Below, piece after piece: positions 1 to 9,017 of a stretch of DNA of 64,000 nucleotides. Both the position numbers and the translations under genes were made by a program. The notes under the pieces are model-generated. The model was not told where the DNA came from and did no database searches. It saw only the letters and a list, made by a program, of their open reading frames with translations. The stretch is from UBA964 sp031382085 (GTDB taxonomy: Bacteria > Pseudomonadota > Gammaproteobacteria > Steroidobacterales > Steroidobacteraceae): the NCBI GenBank assembly GCA_031382085.1, contig JANMYM010000083.1:62001-126000 (forward strand), read 5' to 3'. Position 1 is the stretch's first letter, and every line of letters begins with the position of its first letter.

Positions 1-841
1 GTGATTTTCCGCCGAGTTCCAGCGAGACTTTCTTGAGATTGCCGGCCGCGGCCTTGACGATCAGGCGACCGACTTCGGTGGAACCGGTGAACGCGATCTT
101 GTCGACGCCCGGATGCGCAGCGAGCGCGGCGCCCGCGGTCTCACCGGTGCCGTTGACGAGATTGACGACGCCGTCGGGCACGCCGGCATCCTGCAGCAAT
201 TCCATCAGGCACATAGCAGTCAGTGGTGTTAGCTCTGCGGGCTTCAACACGATCGTGCAGCCCGTGGCCAGCACCGGCACGATCTTCAGCATTTCCATCG
301 CCAGCGGCGAGTTCCACGGTGTGATCGCACCGACGACACCGATCGGCTCGCGCAGCGTGAACGAGAAAACGTCACCGGTCAGGCGGCCCTGCGGATTCGC
401 GGGGATGGTTTCACCGGTGATCTTGGTCGGCCAGCCGGCGTAGTAACGAAAGAACTCGGGCACAAACAGTCCCGTCGTGTACTGCGCGAGCGGCATTGGC
501 ATGCCGTTGTCGAGAATTGTCAGTTCGACCAACTGCTGAAAGTTTGCCAGGATCAGCTCCGCGGCCTTCCACAGAATATGGCCGCGTTGCGAAGCGGGCA
601 TCCTGGCCCAGGCCGGATTGACGAACGCCGCGCGCGCCGCGCCGACAGCCGCATCGATGTCGGCCGCATCGCCCGCGGCAACCGTTGCGATCCTGCCGCC
701 GGTCGCCGGATCGTGCACGTCGAAGGTCTGTCCGCTGCGCGAAGTGACCCACTTGCCGTTGATCCAGTGGCCATGCTTGCGGGTCAGAAAATCGGTGGTC
801 GCTTTGGACGGGCCTGCGGCCTGTGGAGCTGCTGTGTTCAT
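1..841 (-). CDS. NAD(P)-dependent aldehyde dehydrogenase, C-terminal part beyond the window edge
   Basis: About 280 N-terminal residues of an aldehyde dehydrogenase are encoded from an ATG at 841-839; the frame stays open to base 1. Recognisable family segments are ITPWNSPLAMEM, the NAD-binding stretch TIVLKPAELTPLTA, FTGSTEVG, and the LELGGKS motif that ends at the edge. The catalytic Cys and Glu region lies outside the window. The family oxidises aldehydes to acids with NAD(P)+, normally in the cytoplasm. It is divergent from the FAD dehydrogenase at 959, sharing a gap of about 117 bp, which suggests a role in the same pathway. The true substrate is unknown. Confidence 0.93.
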   Translation of the reverse strand, partial: MNTAAPQAAGPSKATTDFLTRKHGHWINGKWVTSRSGQTFDVHDPATGGRIATVAAGDAADIDAAVGAARAAFVNPAWARMPASQRGHILWKAAELILANFQQLVELTILDNGMPMPLAQYTTGLFVPEFFRYYAGWPTKITGETIPANPQGRLTGDVFSFTLREPIGVVGAITPWNSPLAMEMLKIVPVLATGCTIVLKPAELTPLTAMCLMELLQDAGVPDGVVNLVNGTGETAGAALAAHPGVDKIAFTGSTEVGRLIVKAAAGNLKKVSLELGGKS

Positions 842-923
842 GCGGCACATGCTAAAGCGGGCGCGCCTGTGTGAGCGCGCGGCGGCAGCTGCCGACCGAG
901 ACGCGGGCGCGTGGGCATTCGCG

Positions 924-952
924 TTGTTTGTCTGCGGGCGGGCCGGTAGTCT
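924..952 (+). promoter_or_regulatory. Candidate sigma70-like promoter, possibly leaderless
   Basis: TTGTTT (924-929) and TAGTCT (947-952) are separated by 17 bp. The -10 element ends 6 bp before the ATG at 959, and no Shine-Dalgarno is visible, so the transcript could start at or near the start codon. This is a pattern match by eye in GC-rich DNA. Confidence 0.3.
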
Positions 953-958
953 CGGGCC

Positions 959-2380
959 ATGTCCCAGCCGATTGATTGTTCGGGGATTCTGCAGCCGGGC
1001 GCCGCCCGGTTTACCGCGCATGTGCAGGTGCTGGTGGTCGGCGGCGGCGGCTGTGGGCTGACAGCGGCGCTTGCTGCGCAAGAGCAGGGCGCGGAGGTCC
1101 TGGTGCTGGAGCGCGATGCCAGCGCGCTGGGTACGACGGCGATGTCGACCGGCCTGATCCCCGGCGCCGGAACCCGGCTGCAGAAGGCCGCAGGCATTGC
1201 CGACTCACCCGAAATCTTCGCGGCCGACGTCATGAAGAAGACCCGCGGGCAGACGGACCCCGAAATCGTTCTGGCGCTGGCGCGCGAGTCTGCAGCGACG
1301 GTGGAATGGCTGATCGATGCGCAGCGGGTGCCGCTGTCGCTGGTGGACAGCTTTCTGTATCCGGGCCATTCGGTCAAACGCATGCACGGTTCGCCTAACA
1401 GAACGGGCGCCGAGCTCATGGGTTCTCTGTCCGCAGCGATCGACCGGCGCGGCATCGACGTTCTGACCGACGCGCTGGTCGGCGAGTTGTTCGCCGACGC
1501 CATGGATAGTCGCGTGCGCGGCGTGCGGGTGCACCGGCCGGATGGCAGCATCGAGGATCTGAGCTGCGATACGCTGGTGCTGGCTTGCTGCGGCTTCGCC
1601 GGGAACCCTGCAATGTTGCAGCAGTTCATCCCGGAAATCGTTGCTGCGACTTTCTTCGGGCATCCTGGCAACAAGGGCGATGCGATTCGCTGGGGCCTGG
1701 CGTTAGGCGCGGCGGTGCGTGACATCCATGCCTACCAGGGTCACGGCGGGCTCTCGATCGGACACGGCATTCCAATTCTGTGGCCGCTGATCATGGAAGG
1801 CGGTTTCCAGGTGAACGCTGCAGGCGAGCGGTTTTCCAATGAAGCGCTGGGCTACTCGGAGCAGGCTGTAGAGGTGATCGCGCAACCCGGGCGCTTCGCC
1901 TGGGATATTTACGACGAGCGCTTGCACAAACTGATGCAGGAGTTCGACGATTACCGCGATGCCGTTGAGGTGCGCGCAATCGTCAGCGCGCCGGATCTGG
2001 CCGAACTGGCGCGACTAACAGCGCTGCCAGCGACGACGCTGCGCGCAACCTGCGATACGGTCGCGAGCTGCGGACGCGGGGAACGCGCCGATGAATTCGG
2101 TCGCGATTTCACCGCCAGGCCGGTGTTAGCCGCGCCTTATTACGCGGTCAAGGTCACTGGCGCCCTGTTTCACACGCAAGGCGGCCTCGCGGTGGATGCG
2201 CAGGCGCGCGTGCTGCGGGACAACGGTAGTGTGCTGCCAAATCTTTTCGCCGGTGGCGGCGCGGCGCGTGGTATTTCAGGGCCATCTTGTTGGGGGTATA
2301 TGGCGGGCAACGGGTTACTGACCGCGACGACTTTTGGCCGACTCGCAGGGCGCGCCGCGGCGCGACACTCGCTGTCATGA
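959..2380 (+). CDS. FAD-dependent oxidoreductase, fumarate reductase/3-ketosteroid dehydrogenase-like
   Basis: 473 residues. The N-terminus has an FAD-binding Rossmann motif (VLVVGGGGCGLTAALAA, about residues 23-40) followed by VLVLERD, and the C-terminus has the FAD-contacting region GALFHTQGGLAVDAQARVL and GYMAGNGLL. This is the fold of the fumarate reductase/succinate dehydrogenase flavoprotein and 3-ketosteroid dehydrogenase superfamily, whose members remove or add hydride at C-C bonds next to carbonyls. It is the first gene of an operon with two GPH transporters and a paralogous flavoprotein at 5747; both share a GTRLQ segment near residue 65. Its stop overlaps the next start (ATGA at 2377-2380). 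The substrate is unknown; steroid-like is an inference. Confidence 0.85.
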   Translation: MSQPIDCSGILQPGAARFTAHVQVLVVGGGGCGLTAALAAQEQGAEVLVLERDASALGTTAMSTGLIPGAGTRLQKAAGIADSPEIFAADVMKKTRGQTDPEIVLALARESAATVEWLIDAQRVPLSLVDSFLYPGHSVKRMHGSPNRTGAELMGSLSAAIDRRGIDVLTDALVGELFADAMDSRVRGVRVHRPDGSIEDLSCDTLVLACCGFAGNPAMLQQFIPEIVAATFFGHPGNKGDAIRWGLALGAAVRDIHAYQGHGGLSIGHGIPILWPLIMEGGFQVNAAGERFSNEALGYSEQAVEVIAQPGRFAWDIYDERLHKLMQEFDDYRDAVEVRAIVSAPDLAELARLTALPATTLRATCDTVASCGRGERADEFGRDFTARPVLAAPYYAVKVTGALFHTQGGLAVDAQARVLRDNGSVLPNLFAGGGAARGISGPSCWGYMAGNGLLTATTFGRLAGRAAARHSLS

Positions 2381-3720
2381 ATTCGGAACGTCTGCCGCTG
2401 CGATTACTACTGGGCTGGGGGATTGGTTCGCTGGGCACGGCGACCTTGCTGAACGCGTTGGGCGCGATGCAACTGTTTTTCTTCGTCAATATTCTTGGGA
2501 TCAGCGGCACGATGGCGGGCTCGATCATTTTCATCAGCAAGATTTACGACCTGGTAACCGATGCGCCGATGGGCATGCTCAGCGATCGTACTGCGAGCCG
2601 CTGGGGGCGGCGAGTGCCGTGGATGCTGTTAGGTGCGATATTCTGCGGTGTGTCGTTCTGGCTGATTTTCAGTCCACCGGCTTTTGCGGCCGGGCATGTC
2701 ACGGCCTGGGAACTCGGATTCCTGTTGCTGTACGCGACCGGCTATACGCTGTTCAACATCCCGTACATCGCACTCGCGGGTGAAATAAGCGACAGCGCCA
2801 CGGAGCGGGCGCGACTGATGTCGTTCCGGGTTGGATTCATGCAAGCCGGAATCGTGTTAGGAGCAGCGGGTGCATTGTATCTGGTAAGCGCGGGTGGCGG
2901 CCAACGCGCAGGCTATGCGTTCATGGGATCAGTGGTCGCCTGGCTGATCACCTTGCCGATGTTGGTGGCGGTGCTCGCCAGTCGTAGCATCGATCGCGGT
3001 TCGCCTGTGCGCAAAGCACCGAATGAACCTGCGATGCCACTGTGGCGGCAGTTTGCGAGTGTACTGCGCAATCAACCATTCATGAAATTGATGGGTGTCA
3101 AGCTGCTGCAGATGACAGCGACAGCGTTGGTGCTGGCGTCACTGCTTTTCCTGATGAAATCGATTCTGGGCCTGGCGGAAAAAGACGTTGCGACAAAGTT
3201 CGGCGTTGCATCAATCCTCGGCACTCTGCTGTTTATTCCCGTCTGGTTCAGAATCGCCGCGAGATTCGGTAATGCACGTTCGTGGTTTGCGGCCACCGTG
3301 CTTAACATCGTCGTGCTGTCAAGTTTTTTGCTGGCGCGTCCCGCCGAGCCGGACTGGATCATCATAGCGCGGGCATTTTTCTATGGTATTGCGACGGCGG
3401 GCATTCTGCTGGCGGCGCAATCGCTGCTAACAGACACCATGCAGTTTGATCGAAACATGGGCGGCGGGCGTCGTGAGGGCGTGCTGGCCGGAGTCTATAG
3501 CTCTGTCGAAAAATTGGCATTCGCATTTGGTCCGCTGCTCGTGGGCCTGTTATTGGACGCGGGCGGATATGATAAAGCCGCTGCGACGCAGTCGCCCGAG
3601 GCGCGACGCATGATCTACATCTGCGTTGCGATCCTGCCGTCGATCTGTTACCTGTTGAGCCTGCCGGTGCTCAGGACGTTGCGCTTCGATCCGGCAAATC
3701 GGGGGAATCATGGCGGTTGA
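2377..3720 (+). CDS. MFS transporter, GPH (glycoside-pentoside-hexuronide) cation symporter family
   Basis: 447 residues, about 12 hydrophobic segments. The first helix region (LLLGWGIGSLGTATLLNAL) and the loop SDRTASRWGRRVPWM after helix 2 match the GPH subfamily of the major facilitator superfamily (compare the SDKTHTRWGRRRPYLL loop of the next gene). The start at 2377 is preferred over a longer frame from 2287 because it gives the ATGA overlap with the flavoprotein gene and a normal N-terminus. Such proteins import glycosides or other small organic molecules with H+ or Na+. It is the first of two tandem paralogues, which may take up the substrate or product of the flanking FAD enzymes. Confidence 0.88.
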   Translation: MNSERLPLRLLLGWGIGSLGTATLLNALGAMQLFFFVNILGISGTMAGSIIFISKIYDLVTDAPMGMLSDRTASRWGRRVPWMLLGAIFCGVSFWLIFSPPAFAAGHVTAWELGFLLLYATGYTLFNIPYIALAGEISDSATERARLMSFRVGFMQAGIVLGAAGALYLVSAGGGQRAGYAFMGSVVAWLITLPMLVAVLASRSIDRGSPVRKAPNEPAMPLWRQFASVLRNQPFMKLMGVKLLQMTATALVLASLLFLMKSILGLAEKDVATKFGVASILGTLLFIPVWFRIAARFGNARSWFAATVLNIVVLSSFLLARPAEPDWIIIARAFFYGIATAGILLAAQSLLTDTMQFDRNMGGGRREGVLAGVYSSVEKLAFAFGPLLVGLLLDAGGYDKAAATQSPEARRMIYICVAILPSICYLLSLPVLRTLRFDPANRGNHGG

Positions 3721-5065
3721 TGTAAAACATGCGATAGCGACGACGGACTGGCGCCTGCACCTGGGCTGGGGGGTTGGCACTTTAGGCGCCTCATTTCTGC
3801 TTAACGCGTTTGCCGCGCTGCAGCTTTTTTACCTGACCGACGTGCTTGGCATCGCCATGGTGGCAGCGTCTGGATTGCTGCTGGTCGCCAAGCTCTGGGA
3901 CTGGGTCAGCAATCCGCTAATGGGCATGATCAGCGACAAGACCCATACCCGCTGGGGTCGTCGCCGGCCGTATCTTTTGTTAGGCGGCATTGTTGCGGGC
4001 GGATCGTTCGCGCTGTATTTCAACTCGGCCTTGAACGGCATCGGCCAGTCCAAGGTTCTGGTGGTGCTGGCGCTGGCCGCCGTTGGCACGGGGTACACGA
4101 TTTTCAACGTGCCTTACATGGCCATGCCGTCCGAGATGGAGGACGACTACAAAGTCCGGACCAAGCTGATGTCGTACCGGGTGTTTTTTATCGGCATCGG
4201 CACGCTGGTGGGCATCGCGGCGCAGCGCATCGCCGAGCTTTTTGGCGGCGGCGCCGACGGCTACGGCAAGATGGGCATTTTGTTAGGTTTCGGAATTTTC
4301 TTTTTCATGGCACTGTCGTTTTTCGGCACATCCGGAGCCCGCACGATGGCGCGCCAGACCGAGTCGCTGTCGTTTTATCAGAGGCTGCAGACAGGATTTT
4401 CCAATGAACCCTTTGTCGCTTTGTTAGGCACGAAATTCATGCAATTGTTCGGCTTGTTCACCGGAACCGCGATGATAATTTTTGTCATCAAGTACGTGTA
4501 CGCCAAACAGGACCCCGGCATGTGGATGCTGTACTTCACCGCCACCAGTTTCATCGCGCAGACGCTGTCGATCCCGGTCTGGTTGCGGATCGCGAAGCGC
4601 ATCGAAAAACAGAAGAGCTACATTCTTGCGACGGTGATTTTCTGCCTCGCGTCCCTGACCTGGCTGATCGCGAGTCCCCAGGAGTCGATCTGGATTTTTG
4701 TTGCGCGCGCCGCGGTCAAGGGATTTTCTGCTGCAGGCCTGCTGCTGATGGGCCAGTCGATGCTGCCGGATGCGATCGAGTACGACTTTCGTCGCACGGG
4801 TTTGCGGCGCGAGGGTGTGTTTTCCGGCCTCTACAGCATCGTGGAAAAAGTCGCGTCCGCATTTGCTCCGGCCATTCTCGGCCTCGGCTATGCGTGGTTC
4901 GGGTTCACCTCCAGGGCGCCTGCGCAGACGCAGGAGACGATCGATGGCATCCGCTACTGCGCGGCGTTCCTGCCCTGTCTGTATTTCGGCTTGTCGTTGA
5001 TTCCGCTGTATTTCTACCGCCTGACGGAAAAGGAACTGCACGGTACGCAGCGCAAGCTGGCTTGA
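3710..5065 (+). CDS. MFS transporter, GPH symporter family, tandem paralogue
   Basis: 451 residues with 12 predicted membrane segments and the GPH signature loop SDKTHTRWGRRRPYLL near residue 77. It resembles its upstream neighbour in layout (HLGWGVGTLGASFLLNAF against LLGWGIGSLGTATLLNAL; RRTGLRREGVFSGLYS against GGGRREGVLAGVYS), so the pair arose by duplication. The ATG at 3710 overlaps the previous stop by 11 bp. Two transporters in one operon could serve two substrates, or could form a pair, as proposed for some duplicated GPH genes. Inner membrane location is expected. Confidence 0.88.
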   Translation: MAVDVKHAIATTDWRLHLGWGVGTLGASFLLNAFAALQLFYLTDVLGIAMVAASGLLLVAKLWDWVSNPLMGMISDKTHTRWGRRRPYLLLGGIVAGGSFALYFNSALNGIGQSKVLVVLALAAVGTGYTIFNVPYMAMPSEMEDDYKVRTKLMSYRVFFIGIGTLVGIAAQRIAELFGGGADGYGKMGILLGFGIFFFMALSFFGTSGARTMARQTESLSFYQRLQTGFSNEPFVALLGTKFMQLFGLFTGTAMIIFVIKYVYAKQDPGMWMLYFTATSFIAQTLSIPVWLRIAKRIEKQKSYILATVIFCLASLTWLIASPQESIWIFVARAAVKGFSAAGLLLMGQSMLPDAIEYDFRRTGLRREGVFSGLYSIVEKVASAFAPAILGLGYAWFGFTSRAPAQTQETIDGIRYCAAFLPCLYFGLSLIPLYFYRLTEKELHGTQRKLA

Positions 5066-5084
5066 GCCTGACAACGTTAGCATC

Positions 5085-5750
5085 ATGGACACCGAGGTTC
5101 AGGGCCTGATTGGGTATTTCCGGCGCGGCGCCCAGACGGGCCGGGAGCGTTTTGCGATCTGCACCGCGGCCGATGGCGCGCGCACGCTGCGGGCCCACTG
5201 CGAGATGTGGGACGATGAATTGCAGCGCGACGTCACGTTTGCGATCGATGCTGGCTATCGGCCACTCGATGCCTTCATCCGGCTGGCGCAGCGCGGCAAG
5301 TTTGTCGGCTCGAGCTGGTTTCGGTTTGGCGCCGGGTTCATCGAATGCGAGGCCCATACGACGCGTGACGGTCGCGTCAGTCAGCGCATGGACTGGGACG
5401 GCTGGCCGATCTGTTTTGGCACCCATTCGCTGATCACCGACGGCTGGCATGCGCAGCACTGGCACGGACGCGATCCGGGTCGGCTCAGCTCGCCTGTTAG
5501 CTCCAACGCGGCCAATGGCGGCACCGGTCCCTTGATTGCGACCACGGAGTTTCAATTGGCCCACCACGGTGACGAGACGGTGCGCGTACCGGCGGGCGAG
5601 TTCGACTGCCGGCATTTCACCATCGCCTTTCGCAGCTATTCTCCGATCCATTTCTGGGTCACAGGTTCGCAGCACCAGTTCGTTCGCATGGAATGGGACC
5701 ACCTGGATGCCAATTACGAGTTGTTAGATTTCAGCGAGACGCAGCGATGA
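5085..5750 (+). CDS. Conserved hypothetical protein of the catabolic operon
   Basis: 221 residues, no signal peptide or membrane helix. I do not recognise a named domain. The protein is rich in Trp, His and acidic residues, and its C-terminal half has a beta-rich pattern around TVRVPAGEFDCRHFTIAF, a motif seen in several proteins of unknown function with a lipocalin/calycin-like fold. It follows the second GPH transporter by 19 bp, and its stop overlaps the start of the second FAD dehydrogenase (ATGA at 5747-5750), so it is almost certainly co-expressed and probably acts on, or binds, the same small molecule. Function unknown. Confidence 0.75.
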   Translation: MDTEVQGLIGYFRRGAQTGRERFAICTAADGARTLRAHCEMWDDELQRDVTFAIDAGYRPLDAFIRLAQRGKFVGSSWFRFGAGFIECEAHTTRDGRVSQRMDWDGWPICFGTHSLITDGWHAQHWHGRDPGRLSSPVSSNAANGGTGPLIATTEFQLAHHGDETVRVPAGEFDCRHFTIAFRSYSPIHFWVTGSQHQFVRMEWDHLDANYELLDFSETQR

Positions 5751-7165
5751 GTGAACCTGACTGGGATGTCATTGTCATTGGCGCGGGCAGTGCGGGCATG
5801 CCGCTGGCGATCTGCGCAGCCGAGCGCGGCGCCCGGGTACTGGTCCTGGACGGCAACGATCACCTCGGCGGTCAGCTGCATTGGTCCTCCGGCCAGCTCA
5901 GCGCAGCGGGCACACGCCTGCAGGCCACCAAGGGTATCCAGGACTCGCCCGCACAGCATCTCGCGGACGTGCTGCGCATCTCGCGCGGCACCGTCAGCGA
6001 GTCCGCGATCAAGCCGGTCATTGACGGCGGCGCGGACACGCTGCACTGGTTGTTAGACGCCGGTTACACGGTGATGCCGGAGCATCCGATCGTGTATTTC
6101 GCGCACGAGCCGTATCAGATTGCGCGCACCTATTTTGGGCCGAACGCCGCGGTTGGCATCTACGACACGTTGCTGCCGATGTACCGGCGCCAGGAAGCCG
6201 CGGGCCGCCTGACAACGCGGCTGAATACCCTGGTGACTGAGCTCGTGAGGGATGCGGCCGGCGCCATTGTTGGCGCGCGCTGGCAATCAGGATCGGAATC
6301 CGGCGAGGCGCGCGGCAGTAATATCGTGCTCGCCACTGGCGGGTTCGCGCGCAATCCGGAAAAATTTCTACAGTACACGGGTTACCCGCTCTACAGCTGG
6401 TGCAGCGAACACAGCCAGGGCCGCGGGCATGATCTTGGTCTCGCGGTTGGCGGCGTGCTCAAGCACGGCGACAAATATCTCTGCACTTTCGCCGGCATGC
6501 AGAATCCCAGGCGCCCCGATCAATACATGGTGCTGACCAACCTGACGCCGCAGCTGCGCCAGCCGTGGGAGCTGTATGTCAATCTCGAAGGCCGGCGCTT
6601 CATGCGCGAAGATGACCCCAGCGTCGATGCGCGCGAACACGCGTTGCTTAAACAGCTCCGCATGTCGTTCTGGGCGGTTTACGATCAAGGGATTGTCGAT
6701 GCGGCGAGCAAGCCGTTTTTCTTCGGGCTGACGCCGGAAGAACTGCGGCCCCTGTGGAATGTGCATACGTCGTTTCGAAGCGCTGATTCGATTGATTTGT
6801 TAGGCGAACGCTGCGACATGGATGCCGGCAATCTGCACGGCAGCGTCGAGCAGTTCAATGCCGCGGTTGCGAGCCGGCGGGATCCCGTGTTCGGCCGCGA
6901 ACACATGCCGCTCAAGCTCGGCAGCAAGGGACCGTATTACGCGGCCCTGCACCATGGGATTTCCGTGGTCGGCTGGGCCGGCCTCGATACCGATCCGGAC
7001 TGCCGCGTCCTGGATACGGCCGGCCGTGTGATTCCGAATATTTACGCAGTAGGCGAGGTGCGCGGATTCGGCCTGATGAACGGCAATGCCTTCCTTGGTG
7101 GCATGGGCCTGCAGCCCGCCCTCACGATGGGGCGGCTGTTAGGCCAGAGACTGCTGCGCTGGTGA
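5747..7165 (+). CDS. FAD-dependent oxidoreductase, paralogue of the gene at 959
   Basis: 472 residues. Rossmann motif VIVIGAGSAGMPLAICA at about residues 8-24, then VLVLDGNDHLGGQ; the C-terminus has NIYAVGEVRGFGLMNGNAF, the usual FAD-contact region of fumarate-reductase/KstD-type flavoproteins. The start at 5747 gives an ATGA overlap with the previous gene and begins 7 residues before the Rossmann strand; a longer frame from 5693 adds no recognisable sequence. It shares the AAGTRLQ segment and overall length with the protein at 959. Two such dehydrogenases in one operon may desaturate different positions of one substrate. Last gene of the 959-7165 operon; the next gene is convergent. Confidence 0.86.
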   Translation: MSEPDWDVIVIGAGSAGMPLAICAAERGARVLVLDGNDHLGGQLHWSSGQLSAAGTRLQATKGIQDSPAQHLADVLRISRGTVSESAIKPVIDGGADTLHWLLDAGYTVMPEHPIVYFAHEPYQIARTYFGPNAAVGIYDTLLPMYRRQEAAGRLTTRLNTLVTELVRDAAGAIVGARWQSGSESGEARGSNIVLATGGFARNPEKFLQYTGYPLYSWCSEHSQGRGHDLGLAVGGVLKHGDKYLCTFAGMQNPRRPDQYMVLTNLTPQLRQPWELYVNLEGRRFMREDDPSVDAREHALLKQLRMSFWAVYDQGIVDAASKPFFFGLTPEELRPLWNVHTSFRSADSIDLLGERCDMDAGNLHGSVEQFNAAVASRRDPVFGREHMPLKLGSKGPYYAALHHGISVVGWAGLDTDPDCRVLDTAGRVIPNIYAVGEVRGFGLMNGNAFLGGMGLQPALTMGRLLGQRLLRW

Positions 7166-7191
7166 ACCGGCGCCAGTGCGCACAAATCGCT

Positions 7192-7944
7192 TCAGGGCCG
7201 GCCACCGGCTGGTGGCGGCCAGGCGAGCGAGTCGTCCTTCACGTGATAGGTCTTGTTGTAGCAGGACCGGTTGCCAAGGCAGCGCAGGGTAAAAATGGCA
7301 AGATCGGCGCGCGTCATCGGTGATACGACACTGTCGTCTTCCGTCAGCTGCGCCTTGCCGGTGGACGGAGCATCGGCCGGATAAATGCGCGCGTTGCGGA
7401 TGATGGTGTAGGGCACGCCGCTGGCGCGAACCAGATCCTCGCCAATGCCCTGATCGCGCATCCGGTCGTAGATGCCCGGGATGCGATCCCAGCCTTCATG
7501 CGCAATGCGATCGATATTCTTGCCCGCGCCCACCGCGCCGTGATGGATAATCTGTTGTACGCCAGCGGCTGTCGCATACTTGCCAATGGGTGCCAGCGCT
7601 TTTTCATAAAAATGAATATCGCCGTTGTTGACCCGCAGCGCGACAATGATTGCGGAATAGCGACGGCCCTTGAACGCCGCTGCCACGTCGGCGTCATTGG
7701 TCACGTCGCCGGTGACGTATTCGATGTTGAGACCCTCGAGAAGCTTGCGATCGGAGTTCTCGCGCACCATGGCGGTGACCGGTCTGCCGTTGGTCACCAG
7801 CAGTCGCACGATAGCTGCGCCGAGTTGCCCATTCGCGCCCAACACCAGAACCCGGTCGCGTCCAGAAGCCTGGGGGCTGGCGCAGCCGCCAGTCGCGACA
7901 GCTGCGGCAGCTAACAAGGACAGGAAGAATCTCGGGAATTTCAT
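7192..7944 (-). CDS. Exported atypical SDR / NAD(P)-binding protein
   Basis: 250 residues. The N-terminus is a clear export signal (KFPRFFLSLLAAAAVATGGC, with Cys21 as a weak lipobox cysteine), followed directly by a dinucleotide-binding strand RVLVLGANGQLGAAIV. The rest matches the NmrA/atypical short-chain dehydrogenase fold (VTGDVTNDADVAAAF, IIHHGAVGAG, YTIIRNARIYP). These proteins normally bind NAD(P)H in the cytoplasm, so a lipoprotein or periplasmic version is unusual. Lies 10 bp downstream of the MDR enzyme at 7955-8968 and is probably co-transcribed with it. Alternative: the leader is an uncleaved membrane anchor. Confidence 0.82.
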   Translation of the reverse strand: MKFPRFFLSLLAAAAVATGGCASPQASGRDRVLVLGANGQLGAAIVRLLVTNGRPVTAMVRENSDRKLLEGLNIEYVTGDVTNDADVAAAFKGRRYSAIIVALRVNNGDIHFYEKALAPIGKYATAAGVQQIIHHGAVGAGKNIDRIAHEGWDRIPGIYDRMRDQGIGEDLVRASGVPYTIIRNARIYPADAPSTGKAQLTEDDSVVSPMTRADLAIFTLRCLGNRSCYNKTYHVKDDSLAWPPPAGGRP

Positions 7945-7954
7945 TGTGCGCTCC

Positions 7955-8968
7955 TCAGGGCTTGCTTACCTGTACAACAACCTTGCCAGTGTTACGCCCG
8001 GCGAGCAGATACTCAACCGCATCGGCTGCCTTGTCCAGTCCGACAAACGGCGTCGGTTCGACCAGGACCCGGATCCGGTTGTTGTAATGCAGATCCAGAA
8101 TGCGCCTCGCGGCGTCGTCGAAATACTCCTTGAATGCCATGTTCTGGAAGCCGCGCACTGACGCTGATTTCCAGTAGAGTTTTCGGTAGATGCGCGGCTG
8201 CGGGATGTTTTCCACCGGCTGGTCGAAATCCGACGTGTGGCCGCTGATGATCAGCCGACCGCGCATCGCTATATTGTCGAGGAACGCATCGAAAATCTCG
8301 CCACCGACGGAATCATAGGCGATGTCGATACCGCGCGGATATTCCCGCTCCAGAACCTGACGCAGATCCTCGGTGCGATAGTTGACCACGCGATCGACGC
8401 CGAGCGATTTCAGCAATGCGGCCTTGTGGTCGCGCCCGGTCAGGCCGATCACGTGGCAGCCCGCGAGTTTTGCGATCTGCACGACAATGTGTCCGAGGCC
8501 GCCCGCAGCGGCCGAGACTGCGACTGTTTCGCCACCGCGCAATTCACCGATCTGTTCGAGTCCGACCATGCCCGATATGCCGGTCGGCACGAGCGCGACC
8601 ACTTCCGGCGTCGGCGCGCGGACAGCTAACACGCGGTCGACTTCCGCGAGCTGGTACTCACGATAGCCGCTGCCAAGCTTGGTGGTGACGACCGCGTCGC
8701 CTTCGCGGAATTGCGTGACACCCGGCCCGCAGGCCGCGACATAGCCCGACGCCTCGATGCCCATGTCGAACGGTGGTGTTGAATTGACGTACAGAATCTT
8801 GTTGCGGCACAGGTTGGTGTCGAACACGCCATTGCAACCCGCGTAGACATTGCGGATGACCACCTGGCCCGGGTCCGGATCGCGCCAGGATTCCTCTACC
8901 ACCCGGGTGGCACTGCGAAAGTCGCCGGTCAGCTGGTGGATGATGAGTTTTTGATAGTGGGTTGGCAT
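7955..8968 (-). CDS. Zinc-independent MDR oxidoreductase, ZADH2/PTGR3-like
   Basis: 337 residues. The N-terminus (YQKLIIHQLTGDFRSATRVV) and PPFDMGIEASGYVAACG resemble the prostaglandin reductase 3 (ZADH2) branch of medium-chain dehydrogenases, which reduce alpha,beta-unsaturated ketones with NADPH. The cofactor loop is VSAAAGGLGHIVVQIAKLAG. The ATG at 8968 is chosen because the longer frame to 9205 only adds sequence antisense to the divergent SDR gene. It is divergent from the SDR at 9018, with 49 bp between the starts. The context suggests a double-bond reduction step in the local pathway. Confidence 0.87.
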   Translation of the reverse strand: MPTHYQKLIIHQLTGDFRSATRVVEESWRDPDPGQVVIRNVYAGCNGVFDTNLCRNKILYVNSTPPFDMGIEASGYVAACGPGVTQFREGDAVVTTKLGSGYREYQLAEVDRVLAVRAPTPEVVALVPTGISGMVGLEQIGELRGGETVAVSAAAGGLGHIVVQIAKLAGCHVIGLTGRDHKAALLKSLGVDRVVNYRTEDLRQVLEREYPRGIDIAYDSVGGEIFDAFLDNIAMRGRLIISGHTSDFDQPVENIPQPRIYRKLYWKSASVRGFQNMAFKEYFDDAARRILDLHYNNRIRVLVEPTPFVGLDKAADAVEYLLAGRNTGKVVVQVSKP

Positions 8969-9017
8969 GGCGTGGTTTACAGCTTGAGTGTAGATTCTAA
9001 CGAAAGGAGCGCAAGCA

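Noticed and set aside
33..443. A plus-strand frame of 136 codons at the left edge
   Set aside because: It is antisense to the aldehyde dehydrogenase, whose N-terminal motifs read through the whole interval on the minus strand.
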